Shown here: positions 31,434-40,256 of the stretch, one piece after another
Position numbering within the stretch: the first letter of the stretch is position 1
Layout: every line of letters begins with the position of its first letter
DNA from: Vibrio sp. CDRSL-10 TSBA
GTDB taxonomy: Bacteria > Pseudomonadota > Gammaproteobacteria > Enterobacterales > Vibrionaceae
Assembly (NCBI GenBank): GCA_039696685.1
Contig: CP155566.1
Span: forward strand, 2,666,001-2,730,000
Direction: 5' to 3'
DNA length: 64,000 nucleotides
Notes under the pieces: model-generated
Told to the model about the DNA's origin: nothing
The model's input: only the letters and a program-made list of their open reading frames with translations
The model's database searches: none
Position numbers and translations under genes: made by a program

Positions 31434-31594
31434 TCGATTGGGCGCAGATTATAAAGTTATCAAATCACAAATTCCAGACAGAATTTATGGGAACGAGAAG
31501 CAGGCGGGAACAGAATAAGACCAGAATGGCACAAAAGCGCGGGATTTTAGAGCAAAAATACCAATTTTTTTAATAACTTGCAAAAACGAGATCT

Positions 31595-31629
31595 AACTCT
31601 CCCTTTACTGAATCATAAAAGGGAGAGTT
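31595..31629 (-). terminator. Hairpin downstream of dctM
   Basis: AACTCTCCCTTT (31595-31606) and AAAGGGAGAGTT (31618-31629) are perfect 12-base arms around an 11-base loop. No T run follows, so it may be a 3' stabilising hairpin or a factor-assisted terminator. Confidence 0.55.
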
Positions 31630-31665
31630 GCAGAATAAACCTCAGATGATCACATTTTAAACCAG

Positions 31666-32985
31666 CTAGTTCATCACCTTATTAGGCAACCAGGTGACCA
31701 GATCCGGGAACAGCATACAGATGACCAGCACGGTAAACTGAACCAGAATGAACGGCGTCACCGACTTGTACAGGTCCATCATGGTCACCCCTTTCGGCGC
31801 GATACCTTTCAGGTAGAACAAGGCAAAACCATAAGGTGGTGTCTGCACCGCAATCACGATGTTAAGAATCATCAGCACCCCGAACCAAATCGGGTCATAA
31901 CCGAGCGATACCGCAACCGGGGTGAAAATCGGCGCGCACATCAGTACGATAATGAATTCATCAATGATGAAACCCAGCAGCAGCATGATCACCTGGAACA
32001 TCATGATAATCACAATCGGCGGCAGGTCGAGGTCGCGGGTAAAACCGGACACCATGCCCTGAATTCCCATCAGCAAATGGAAATTACTGAATACCGACGC
32101 GCCGAGAATAATCCACATCGCCACACTGACCAGCAGCGCAGTCTGCATTCCGGAGCGCATCAACAGCTCAGGTTTAAAACGTTTAAACAGAATCGACAGC
32201 AGAATCGCCCCGACTACCCCCAGCGCACCGGATTCGGTTGGCGTCGCGATCCCGGCAATAATACTGCCCAGCACGATGACGATCAGTGCAAACGAAGAGG
32301 CACCATCACGAATGGTCTTAAACATCTCATACCCTTTCGGGATTTCGATGTCATTGTCACTGTCGAGCGGTGCGCGCTCAGGACGCAGCTTACAGCTGAT
32401 CACCACATAAGCAATCAATAACACTATGGTGATCAGAGCCGGCACCATAGCCCCGAGGAACATTTTACCCACGGAGTTCTGCGTCGCCGAAGCGAACATA
32501 ATCATCGGAATACTCGGCGGAATCAGGATCCCCAGCGAGCCCCCGGCCATGATCACACCCAGCGCCAGCTTCTTATCGTAACCACGCTCCAACATAGGTT
32601 TGAGTGCGATAGAACTTGAGGTCATGATACCGGCACCGATAATGCCCACCATGGCACCAATCATCGAACACACACCGATAACACTGATGGCCAGAGAGCC
32701 ACGCACACGGCCAATCAGCAGCTGGCTGGCATTAAACATCGCATCACCGATACCAGAACGGGTCAGGATTTGCCCCATATAGATATAGAGCGGGATAGCG
32801 AGCAGGATGAAATTAAAGAAGGTGCTTTCCACTGTGGTCGGAATGATGTTGAACATCGACTCGCCCCAGGTCAGATAACCGACCCCCATGGCAATTCCGC
32901 CCAGTGCCAGCCCCACCTGAGCACCGAGGACAAACGCGGTCAGAATACAGCCCAGCAACACCAGGGTTAACATCTCAATTCCCAT
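31666..32985 (-). CDS. TRAP transporter large membrane subunit DctM-like
   Basis: The large TRAP subunit forms the sodium-driven translocation channel. The start at 32985 (MGIEMLTLVLLGCILTAFVL) is eight bases after AAGGAG. The 439-residue protein has about 12 membrane segments and DctM-type stretches such as AIPLYIYMGQILTRSGIGDA, IGAGIMTSSSIALKPMLERG and IMAGGSLGILIPPSIPMIMF. It is the last gene of a dctP-dctQ-dctM unit. Substrate is not readable. Frame intact. Confidence 0.93.
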   Translation of the reverse strand: MGIEMLTLVLLGCILTAFVLGAQVGLALGGIAMGVGYLTWGESMFNIIPTTVESTFFNFILLAIPLYIYMGQILTRSGIGDAMFNASQLLIGRVRGSLAISVIGVCSMIGAMVGIIGAGIMTSSSIALKPMLERGYDKKLALGVIMAGGSLGILIPPSIPMIMFASATQNSVGKMFLGAMVPALITIVLLIAYVVISCKLRPERAPLDSDNDIEIPKGYEMFKTIRDGASSFALIVIVLGSIIAGIATPTESGALGVVGAILLSILFKRFKPELLMRSGMQTALLVSVAMWIILGASVFSNFHLLMGIQGMVSGFTRDLDLPPIVIIMMFQVIMLLLGFIIDEFIIVLMCAPIFTPVAVSLGYDPIWFGVLMILNIVIAVQTPPYGFALFYLKGIAPKGVTMMDLYKSVTPFILVQFTVLVICMLFPDLVTWLPNKVMN

Positions 32986-33032
32986 TTGTGTTCTCCTTGT
33001 CAAAAACGGAATTCAACTGGTCGTTATCGACC

Positions 33033-33593
33033 TTAAAGGGCTGTTTCGCTCAGATGGACGTGTTTGTGAACATCGCCATTTAATTCGCGGCCTTTGATCA
33101 AAAAGAACAGGTTTGCGATCAGCTCAGTGGAATATTCGGCGATAAAGATGATGGCAGACACGGTAATCATCAGCCAGAAGTGGTGCATCGCAGGCGCCCA
33201 CTCACTCTGAGTTTTATAGTTAAACTCCAGGGCTTCAAAAAACATACTGCCGCAGGTTTTGGCCATCACCGCCAAGAAACCAATCGCCAGGATGCCGGTC
33301 AGGACATCAAAAACACGGCGGGTCTTCTCTGACACTTTGGCGTGGACAATATCCACGTTAATGTGTGCTTCGCGCTGCTGTGCATACGCGCCGCCAAGGG
33401 CTGCAATGTAACCGAATAAAAACAGTGACGTGTCGTAACCCCAGATGGTCGGTTTGTTTAACACATAACGGGCAAACACTTCATAGAATACGATCGCAGC
33501 CAAAACGGGAAGCAAGTACGACACTGAGCGTCCAATCAGACTGACGATGTATTTCGTGAATTGGCAATACCTCAGTAAAATGGCTTCAAGCAT
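33033..33593 (-). CDS. TRAP transporter small membrane subunit DctQ-like
   Basis: The small TRAP subunit supports the DctM channel. The 186-residue protein has four membrane segments (about residues 15-35, 52-70, 92-112 and 136-158) with the typical WGYDTSLFLFGYIAALGGAY and REAHINVDIVHAKVSEKTRR. It ends in a charged His-rich tail (VHKHVHLSETAL). It lies between dctP and dctM; a hairpin terminator separates it from dctP. Frame intact. Confidence 0.92.
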   Translation of the reverse strand: MLEAILLRYCQFTKYIVSLIGRSVSYLLPVLAAIVFYEVFARYVLNKPTIWGYDTSLFLFGYIAALGGAYAQQREAHINVDIVHAKVSEKTRRVFDVLTGILAIGFLAVMAKTCGSMFFEALEFNYKTQSEWAPAMHHFWLMITVSAIIFIAEYSTELIANLFFLIKGRELNGDVHKHVHLSETAL

Positions 33594-33607
33594 AAATAAA
33601 CTCCCTG

Positions 33608-33641
33608 TAAAAAACAGGTGAACCCAGAGGGTCCACCTGCG
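33608..33641 (-). terminator. Hairpin between dctP and dctQ
   Basis: CAGGTG (33615-33620) with inner ACCC pairs to GGGT and CACCTG (33634-33639); on the minus strand it ends in a run of T. It likely allows the binding protein to be made in excess over the membrane subunits. Confidence 0.75.
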
Positions 33642-33648
33642 TTATGCC

Positions 33649-34666
33649 TTATTGTTGCTCCAGAATATCAACCAGCTGTTTGGAGTACTTATCTTCACTT
33701 GCGTACTCTTTCGCCAGTGACAGACCCGCCTCGTTCCAGGCTTGTTTGTCAGCGTCAGAAGGCTGCGGGCTCCATAGCAGACCTTTGGCTTCCATGTCAG
33801 CAACGGCCTGAGATTCCCATAGTTTTGATTTAGACATCTGCTCCTGAGCGTGAACCGCGGTCGCCGCTTTCACAATCGCCTGCAGATCTTGTGGCAGTTT
33901 GTTCCACTCTTTCTTGTTAACGATGATAGGCAGTACCTGCGCACCTGCCAGAGGCAGCGGATACATGTACTTAGCCACTTCAACGTGGTTACCGTCACGG
34001 TGGTCAATCATGTTAGAACCGATAGAACCATCGATAACACCGGTAGCCAGTGAGGTGTAGATTTCACTCCAGGCCAGAGAAACTGGCGAAGCGCCTAAAT
34101 TACGCAGGAATTTGCCGTACGCACCTGGCGCACGAATCTTCAGACCTTTGAAATCGGCGATAGAATTGATTGGCTCTTTAGTGATGATGTAAACCGGTGG
34201 CTGAATGTACGGGTCAAGCCATTCCAGGCCTTGTGAACCGTATGCTTCTTTCAGAACCTTGCCCCAGCCTTTGTCGTGAAACAAGGTGGTCAGCTCGGCA
34301 ACATCCGACGTACCGCCAGGTAAACCGACTTCAACCACACCAGCAGGAAATTCACCCGCATGCATCGGCTGGAAACGGTGCGCCCATGGTAATCAGACCC
34401 GATTTCACCGCAGTCAGAATGCCGCTGGTACCCACCCCCTCACCGGAGTAAAGCACCTGCACAGCAATACGGCCGTTTGACATGGTTTCAATGTTTTTGG
34501 CCAGGTCTTCATACACTTCACCAAAGGCAGTGCCACGACCATATAAGTTGGCGAAACGCCAGTTGTAATCAGCCGCCATGGCAGCGGTTGAACAGACCAG
34601 AGTGCTGACACCCAGCGCCGCGGTCAGAAAGGCTTTCGCCAGTTTAGTTCCTTTAACGCTTAACAT
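33649..34666 (-). CDS. TRAP transporter substrate-binding protein DctP-like (apparent frameshift)
   Basis: This periplasmic protein would capture the solute for the DctQM channel. A signal peptide covers about residues 1-31 (AKAFLTAALGVSTLVCSTAA then MAA). The mature part has DctP features: YEDLAKNIETMSNGRIAVQV, YIITKEPINSIADFKGLKIR and TSLATGVIDGSIGSNMIDHR. The frame breaks at GAAAC 34372-34376 (mRNA CCGTTTCCAG). Removing one T joins GLITMGAPF to QPMHAGEFPAGVVEVG. Corrected length 338 residues. It is divergent from a gabD-like gene, suggesting the solute is a precursor in that pathway. Confidence 0.92.
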
Positions 34667-34772
34667 AGAAATTTCTCTTCCTGCATGGTTACACTTTTGT
34701 TATTTATTTGTTTCCCGGACTCAATATGAAGAACACGGCAGGAATGCGATAGTGCCAGTCGGGCAGTTGTTA

Positions 34773-34827
34773 TGGTACCAGCGGGTTAGTGCCAACTGGT
34801 ACCAACGTTTGTGACAAACTGGTACTT
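34773..34827. promoter_or_regulatory. Three TGGTAC direct repeats, candidate MocR operator
   Basis: TGGTACCA (34773-34780), TGGTACCA (34797-34804) and TGGTACTT (34820-34827) recur with 24- and 23-base spacing, about two helical turns, in the gap between dctP and the gabD-like gene. MocR regulators such as GabR bind direct repeats with a similar core (ATACCA). The MocR-type gene three genes away is the obvious candidate binder. Confidence 0.6.
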
Positions 34828-34886
34828 AGGGTCGACTGAGGTTTGTGTCTAACATGCAATCAACAGCCTACAAAAGAGACACAAAC

Positions 34887-36314
34887 ATGGAGCAAATTGT
34901 TAACACGACGCTATTGAAAGCGACCTGTCCGGCCAGCGATGATGCCATCGCGGTTTTGAACCCGGCTACCGATGAGATCCTGGCGTACATTCCGTCCATG
35001 GATACGCAGACTATTCACACCATGATCGACCGCTCCAAACAGGCGCAGGCCGAATGGCAGGAAAAAAGTGCCGCTGAGCGCTCTGCTGTTCTGAAACGCT
35101 GGTACGATCTGATGATCGACAACGCCGACGATCTGGCGCGCATCATGACTCTGGAACAGGGTAAACCGCTGGCAGAAGCCAAAGGTGAAGTGATGTACGG
35201 TGCCTCTTTTATCCAGTGGTTTGCCGAAGAGGCCAAACGCACTTACGGCGATACCATTCCAGCACCTACCGGCAATAAACGCCTGATGACCATCAAGCAA
35301 CCGGTCGGTGTCGCGGCAGCAATCACGCCGTGGAACTTCCCGATTGCGATGATTACCCGTAAAGCCGCACCGGCACTGGCTGCTGGCTGTAGCTTTATCG
35401 TGAAACCGGCCAACCAAACACCGCTGTCAGCATACGCCACCGCTGAACTGGCGTATCAGGCGGGTCTGCCACAAGATTTGCTGATTGTGCTCAACAATCA
35501 TTCATCCGTCGCCGTGGGTGATATTTTCTGCAGTCATGACGACATCAAAAAGCTGTCGTTCACTGGCTCAACTCAGGTTGGCCGCCATCTGATCACCCAA
35601 TGTGCTGACACCATCAAGCGCACCTCAATGGAGCTGGGCGGCAACGCACCTTTCATCGTGTTTGATGATGCCGACATTGACGAGGCGGTCAAAGGCGCAA
35701 TGGCCTCAAAATTCCGTAATGCCGGCCAGACCTGTGTGTGTGCCAACCGCTTCTACGTCCAGGATGGCGTCTATGATGCTTTCGTTGAGAAGTTTGTCGC
35801 CGCTGTGGCTGAACTGAAAATGGGTAATGGCCTGGAAGCCGGCGTTAATATCGGTCCGCTGATTGATATCAAAGCCAAAAACAGCGTCCTCGGCTACATC
35901 GACACGGCGATTGCGCAGGGTGCCAAAGTGGCACTGGGCGGTAAATCAGCCGGCGGCCTGTTTGTCGAACCAACCGTTCTGACCGACGTGACCCAGGATA
36001 TGGACATCATTCAGACTGAACTGTTTGGCCCGGTTGCTCCGGTTGTCCGCTTTAGCCAGGATGAAGAATTGGTCGAAAAAGCCAATGACACCATCTACGG
36101 CCTGGCGAGCTACTTCTACACCAATAACATTCACCGCGCTTTCCGTATCGCCGAGAAACTGGAATATGGCATGGTCGGTATCAATGAAGGTCTCATCTCC
36201 AATGAAGTCGCACCCTTTGGTGGTGTGAAACAGTCTGGTTTTGGCCGCGAAGGTGCCAAACAAGGCATCGATGAATACCTGAACGTTAAATATCTTTGCT
36301 TGGGCGGCTTCTAA
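34887..36314 (+). CDS. Succinate-semialdehyde dehydrogenase-like aldehyde dehydrogenase
   Basis: This NAD(P)-dependent aldehyde dehydrogenase resembles GabD: LARIMTLEQGKPLAEAKGEV near residue 80, PWNFPIAMITRKAAPALAAG, the catalytic Glu in MELGGNAPFIVFDDADIDEA, and the catalytic Cys in RNAGQTCVCANRFYVQDG. The ATG at 34887 is preferred; a GTG at 34845 would add 14 unconserved residues. The length, 475 residues, is normal. Next to gabT it likely oxidises the semialdehyde made by that transaminase. Frame intact. Confidence 0.88.
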   Translation: MEQIVNTTLLKATCPASDDAIAVLNPATDEILAYIPSMDTQTIHTMIDRSKQAQAEWQEKSAAERSAVLKRWYDLMIDNADDLARIMTLEQGKPLAEAKGEVMYGASFIQWFAEEAKRTYGDTIPAPTGNKRLMTIKQPVGVAAAITPWNFPIAMITRKAAPALAAGCSFIVKPANQTPLSAYATAELAYQAGLPQDLLIVLNNHSSVAVGDIFCSHDDIKKLSFTGSTQVGRHLITQCADTIKRTSMELGGNAPFIVFDDADIDEAVKGAMASKFRNAGQTCVCANRFYVQDGVYDAFVEKFVAAVAELKMGNGLEAGVNIGPLIDIKAKNSVLGYIDTAIAQGAKVALGGKSAGGLFVEPTVLTDVTQDMDIIQTELFGPVAPVVRFSQDEELVEKANDTIYGLASYFYTNNIHRAFRIAEKLEYGMVGINEGLISNEVAPFGGVKQSGFGREGAKQGIDEYLNVKYLCLGGF

Positions 36315-36347
36315 GCCTCTCCTGAATCACGAAAAGGACACCTCATT

Positions 36348-37619
36348 ATGACAAACTCGGAATGGCAAAATCGCAAGGAAAAAGTCGTTGCAAAAGGCAT
36401 GGCTAACCTGGCCCCAATTTATGCAGCGAAAGCGGAAAATGCATTGATCACCGACATCGAAGGCAACCAGTACATTGACTTTGCAGCGGGTATCGCGGTC
36501 AACAACACCGGTCATTCACACCCACGTATCGTGGCAGCAGTGAAAGACCAGCTGGATAACTTCAGCCACACCTGTTCTATGGTGACCCCTTACACCAGCT
36601 TCGTTGAACTGGCAGAAAAAGTGGTCGAAATCGCGCCGGGTGACTTCGACAAGAAAGCAGCATTTGTAACGACCGGTGCAGAAGCCGTAGAAAACGCGGT
36701 TAAATTTGCCCGCGCCCATACCGGCCGCAGCGGTGTTATCGCGTTTAAAGGTGGCTTCCACGGCCGTACCAACATGTGTATGGGTCTGACCGGTAAAGTC
36801 GCGCCTTACAAAATCGGCTTCGGTCCGTTCCCGGGTGACATCTTCCACGTACCATACCCAAATGCTTACCACGGTATCAGTGAAGAGCAGAGCTTGAGCG
36901 CGCTTAACGATCTGTTTGCGTGTGACATCGAGCCGTCACGCGTGGCAGCCATCATCTTTGAACCGATTCAGGGTGAAGGTGGTTTCTATCAGGCACCGAA
37001 CTCCTGGGTCAGCGCGATTCGCGAACTGTGTGACAAACATGGCATCGTGATGATCTGTGATGAAATCCAGACTGGCTTTGCCCGTACCGGTAAAGTGTTT
37101 GCGTGTGAATACTATGATGCGAAACCTGACCTTATCACCATGGCGAAAGGCATCGCAGGCGGCTTCCCTCTGTCGGGCGTGGTCGGTAAAGCAGACATCA
37201 TGGACTCAGCCACTCCGGGCGGTATCGGCGGTACTTACGCGGGTTCACCACTGGCTTGTCGCGCTGCACTGGAAGTGATTGGCATCATTAAAGATGAGAA
37301 TTTGTGCGAAAAAGCCCAGCATGTCGGCCTACAATTTAAAGAAAGTTTGATCGAGATGCAGAAAGCGATCCCACAGATCGGGGATATTCGTCAGGTCGGC
37401 GCGATGATCGCAATTGAGCTGAACGATCCTGAAACAAAACAACCACTTGCAGATGTGACCAAACAACTGGTATTAAAGTGTCATCATCAGGGCGTGATCC
37501 TGCTCTCATGTGGTGTGAAAGGTAACGTGATTCGTTTCCTGCCACCACTGACTATCGAGCCGGAGCTAATCACCAAAGGCCTGGAGATCATCACCAAGGA
37601 ACTTCAGTCGTTAATCTGA
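36348..37619 (+). CDS. gabT: 4-aminobutyrate aminotransferase-like transaminase
   Basis: The class-III PLP transaminase moves an omega-amino group to 2-oxoglutarate. Motifs: FAAGIAVNNTGHSHPRIVAA, TTGAEAVENAVKFARAHTGR, the PLP-contacting IMICDEIQTGFARTGKV-type segment (here VMICDEIQTGFARTGK), and the Schiff-base Lys in ITMAKGIAGGFPLSGV. 423 residues, 33 bases after the dehydrogenase, so one operon. GABA is the best guess for substrate; 5-aminovalerate is possible. Frame intact. Confidence 0.88.
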   Translation: MTNSEWQNRKEKVVAKGMANLAPIYAAKAENALITDIEGNQYIDFAAGIAVNNTGHSHPRIVAAVKDQLDNFSHTCSMVTPYTSFVELAEKVVEIAPGDFDKKAAFVTTGAEAVENAVKFARAHTGRSGVIAFKGGFHGRTNMCMGLTGKVAPYKIGFGPFPGDIFHVPYPNAYHGISEEQSLSALNDLFACDIEPSRVAAIIFEPIQGEGGFYQAPNSWVSAIRELCDKHGIVMICDEIQTGFARTGKVFACEYYDAKPDLITMAKGIAGGFPLSGVVGKADIMDSATPGGIGGTYAGSPLACRAALEVIGIIKDENLCEKAQHVGLQFKESLIEMQKAIPQIGDIRQVGAMIAIELNDPETKQPLADVTKQLVLKCHHQGVILLSCGVKGNVIRFLPPLTIEPELITKGLEIITKELQSLI

Positions 37620-37634
37620 GCTTCAACGATGCTT

Positions 37635-37667
37635 TAAAAAAGATGTGCAGCAATGCACATCTTTTTC
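37635..37667 (+). terminator. Intrinsic terminator after gabT
   Basis: AAAAAGATGTGC (37637-37648) and GCACATCTTTTT (37655-37666) are perfect arms around a six-base loop, ending in T residues. The regulator gene downstream must have its own start or read-through. Confidence 0.9.
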
Positions 37668-37722
37668 TCTCCCGCTGTCGTTGATTCTGAACGGATTCGA
37701 CTCTTTGATAAGCAGGAAAGCT

Positions 37723-39502
37723 ATGCTGTACCAATTTATCCATATCGACCCGCAAGATTCGCGAACCCTGCAGGATCAAATCAAAGGTGACATAGCCAAA
37801 GCCATCTTTGCCGGTTTTGTCCCCAAAAATACCAGTATCATGTCGTCTCGTCGCTTAGCCGAGCAGCTCAAAGTCTCTCGTAACACCATATTGCGCGTGT
37901 ATGAACAGTTAGCGGAAGAAGGCGTTCTGGTCCCGATTGAGCGCAAGGGCTACTACGTTAATCCGCAGCTAGAAACTGCAAGTACCATCCGCCGAGCAAC
38001 AGCAGCAACCCGGCAGCCAAAACCTCAACTGGGTCAACTATCTTAATGCCGAGCATACCGTCTCAGACATCGCGGTGAAAAACCTCAACCAGTATCCTTA
38101 TCTGTTTGTCAGCGGCATGGTGGATGAGGATCTGTTTCCGGTTTCGGAATGGCGCAAATGCAGTATTCAGTCACTCAACAAAAGTAACCATCGCAGCTGG
38201 ACCTCGGACGATCATGATTACCATGAACTGATCGAGCAGATCCGCACCCGAGTGCTCACCAAGCGCGGGATCTTTGTCGGCAAGGAAAATATCGCGATCA
38301 CGCTCGGCAGCCAGAACAGCCTCTATTTTCTGTCCAAACTGCTGGTATCTAAACGCAGTTGTGTCGCCATGGAAAATCCGGGCTACCCGGAAGCCCTGCA
38401 TCAATTTCAGGCACGGCGTGCCCGGGTCATGCCGATCGAAGTCGATCGCAACGGCATGGTGATCGATGAACGCCTCACCTCAGCCAATGTGGTGTACACC
38501 ACGCCGAGCAACCAGTTTCCGACCACGGTACGCATGTCCGCCGAGCGACGCAAGGCCTTGATGGATTGCGCCGAGCAGCATGATTTTCTGGTGATTGAAG
38601 ATGACTTCGAACATGACATTAACTTCATGGAACACAGTTGTCCGCCGCTGCGCTGCGAATATCAGAGCGAACGCATCATCTATATTTCCAGTTTTACGTC
38701 CAGCATTGCCCCCGGGCTGCGGATCGGTTTTATTGTCGCAGCAGCGCCGCTGATCGCACAGATAAAATCTCTCCAGGTACGCACCCACAGCCTGCCTCCG
38801 AAAAGTAACTGCCAGACGCTGGCGCTGTTTCTCAGTCTGGGGTATTACGACGTACTGGCGCAAAAACTGCTCAAACGCTATCGCGACAAATGGCTGACGA
38901 TGGAAAAAGCGATGAATTACTACTTCCCTCAGTCCGGCGCGATCCCGTCGCTGGCCGGGACCGCATTCTGGGTGGAGTACAAGCAGGGCTTCGATGCCGA
39001 ACGTTTTGAGCAACTGGCACAAGAGCAAGGCATCCTGATTAACAACGGGGCCAAATACTTTAGTTGCGATCATAAAAACAACAGCTTTCGTCTCAGCTTT
39101 CAGTCGATCCGTTGTGAGAACATCCGCGAAGGCATCAAACAGCTGGCCGCGATTGCCAAACAGATTCTGCCGATCCCCCGCATTGAGGATTGTACCAGCG
39201 CACCACTGGATAGCGCGCAAATCCGCGCCGCACTGACCAATCAGACCCTGCTGACTAAAGACTGCTTTAATATTCCTTATCGTATTACTCTGCAGGCGGA
39301 CGGTAAGTTGCTGGGCATTTCAGAACGCCCGAATGATATGGATGAAGGCTACTGGTGGGTTGAGAATAACAAATTTGTCTACCAGTGGCGTAACTGGCAG
39401 TTTTCCGATATCCGCTATATCACGATTGTGCAGGAAAACGGTGAGATCAAACGCTTTGATGAGCAGGGCTATTTTATCGGTGAAGCGCGCATCGCCTCCT
39501 GA
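37723..39502 (+). CDS. MocR/GabR-type regulator with C-terminal extension (apparent frameshift)
   Basis: The N-terminus is a GntR-type winged helix (QDQIKGDIAKAIFAGFVPKN, SSRRLAEQLKVSRNTILRVY), followed by an aminotransferase-like domain (SQNSLYFLSKLL, VYTTPSNQFPTTVRMSAERR, SFTSSIAPGLRIGFIVAAAP). The frame breaks at GAAAC 37972-37976; removing one A runs QLELQVPSAEQQQQPGSQNL into the conserved NWVNYLN region. The corrected protein is 592 residues, about 100 longer than usual MocR proteins. The extra C-terminus (from about residue 480) is Trp-rich: GYWWVENNKFVYQWRNWQF, then ITIVQENGEIKRFDEQGYF. It probably controls the adjacent gabD-like/gabT and TRAP genes. Confidence 0.88.
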
Positions 39503-39586
39503 TCCCCACCTCCCGCATCACACCTTTACCCCTGGTCCGGCTGGATCCTCAGTCATCCCAAGCGATAACAAACCGGATCAACAGGC

Positions 39587-39616
39587 AAAAAAAACGCCAC
39601 CTGAACTCAGGTGGCG
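39587..39616 (-). terminator. Strong terminator with eight T, end of the small transcript
   Basis: CGCCACCTGA (39595-39604) and TCAGGTGGCG (39607-39616) are perfect ten-base arms; on the minus strand eight T follow. No annotated minus-strand gene needs it other than the 29-codon unit to its right. Confidence 0.92.
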
Positions 39617-39696
39617 GAGAATTCTATTAATCAAATTGATTAAAAATAAATTCCAATATAGGGGTGAACAAAACTGTTCAGGAAGCAAATTTGATC

Positions 39697-39786
39697 TCAA
39701 TAACCAAAACTTGCTGGATATGCAAAGTTCCCGGTAAATACAGCACGTTTTTGCCAGAACATTACAGACGATAAACCTTTACTCAT
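39697..39786 (-). CDS. 29-residue small protein, VcdP-like
   Basis: ATG at 39786-39784 opens a 29-codon frame ending in TGA at 39697-39699. The ribosome site AAAGGTG lies at good spacing upstream. The peptide begins MSKGLSSVMFWQKRAVF and ends NFAYPASFGY, with no signal or membrane segment. Its length equals that recalled for VcdP, the small protein of V. cholerae VcdRP that stimulates citrate synthase. Identity is inferred from size, control region and terminator. It is too short for ordinary gene finders. Confidence 0.6.
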   Translation of the reverse strand: MSKGLSSVMFWQKRAVFTGNFAYPASFGY

Positions 39787-39896
39787 TACTATCACCTTTA
39801 TAAACCAAACATTGTGTTTTGATTTCTCGGTTCCCTGGAGGCGATAAATCGGACTCATCCTTTGAGCATTTTTGCTTCGCTTGCGAAGTGGTTATA

Positions 39897-39924
39897 AATA
39901 TACCACCAAGAAATTTTATTACAA
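39897..39924 (-). promoter_or_regulatory. Promoter of the small RNA
   Basis: On the minus strand, TTGTAA (39924-39919) and TATATT (39902-39897) are separated by 16 bases, a good sigma-70 pair. Transcription would begin near 39890. Confidence 0.6.
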
Positions 39925-39931
39925 CACATAA

Positions 39932-39947
39932 GGTGATAAAAATCACA
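39932..39947 (-). promoter_or_regulatory. CRP site upstream of the small RNA promoter
   Basis: TGTGATTTTTATCACC matches the CRP consensus TGTGA-N6-TCACA at nine of ten key positions. It lies directly upstream of the -35 box, centred near -49 from the estimated start. Confidence 0.7.
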
Positions 39948-40055
39948 CAAACCACACAAAGTGACTTTAATTTGAATTTTTTGGTAATTAAATTACAAAA
40001 TAGTCAGCCTGAATGCTAAAAAAATTACTTCTAGATAGCAATGTGTTGCTTATAG

Positions 40056-40071
40056 TGTGATTCAGATTACA
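40056..40071 (+). promoter_or_regulatory. Second CRP-like site, between the small RNA and pepD
   Basis: TGTGATTCAGATTACA matches TGTGA-N6-TCACA except for one base in the right half. It lies about 185 bases upstream of pepD in a 754-base gap that otherwise holds only the small RNA unit and AT-rich sequence. Confidence 0.45.
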
Positions 40072-40256
40072 GCGCATCAGACACGACTGTGCTAACCGGG
40101 ATGTATACGGTAATGAATAGCACTACACCCTCTCAGCGCATAGTGATATGCTCTTCAGTAGATTCACTATGTCACAGCCCGATATCAGTTAATTTCTCCG
40201 GAAATTAAACAATAACCAGTAAAAATTCGGGAAATGTTATACAAAAGGAGTTAACT

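Larger units (their letters stand above)
39587..39890 (-). ncRNA. Candidate dual-function small RNA, VcdRP-like
   Basis: A complete small transcription unit of about 300 bases: CRP-like site, -35 and -10 boxes, a 29-codon reading frame with a good ribosome site, a 17-base palindrome at 39627-39643, a CACCCC segment near 39660, and a terminator with an eight-T tail suited to Hfq. Vibrio cholerae has a CRP-controlled RNA, VcdRP, that both base-pairs and encodes a 29-residue protein acting on citrate synthase. The match is in architecture and ORF length as I recall them; I cannot align the sequences. The start point is estimated from the -10 box. Confidence 0.6.
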
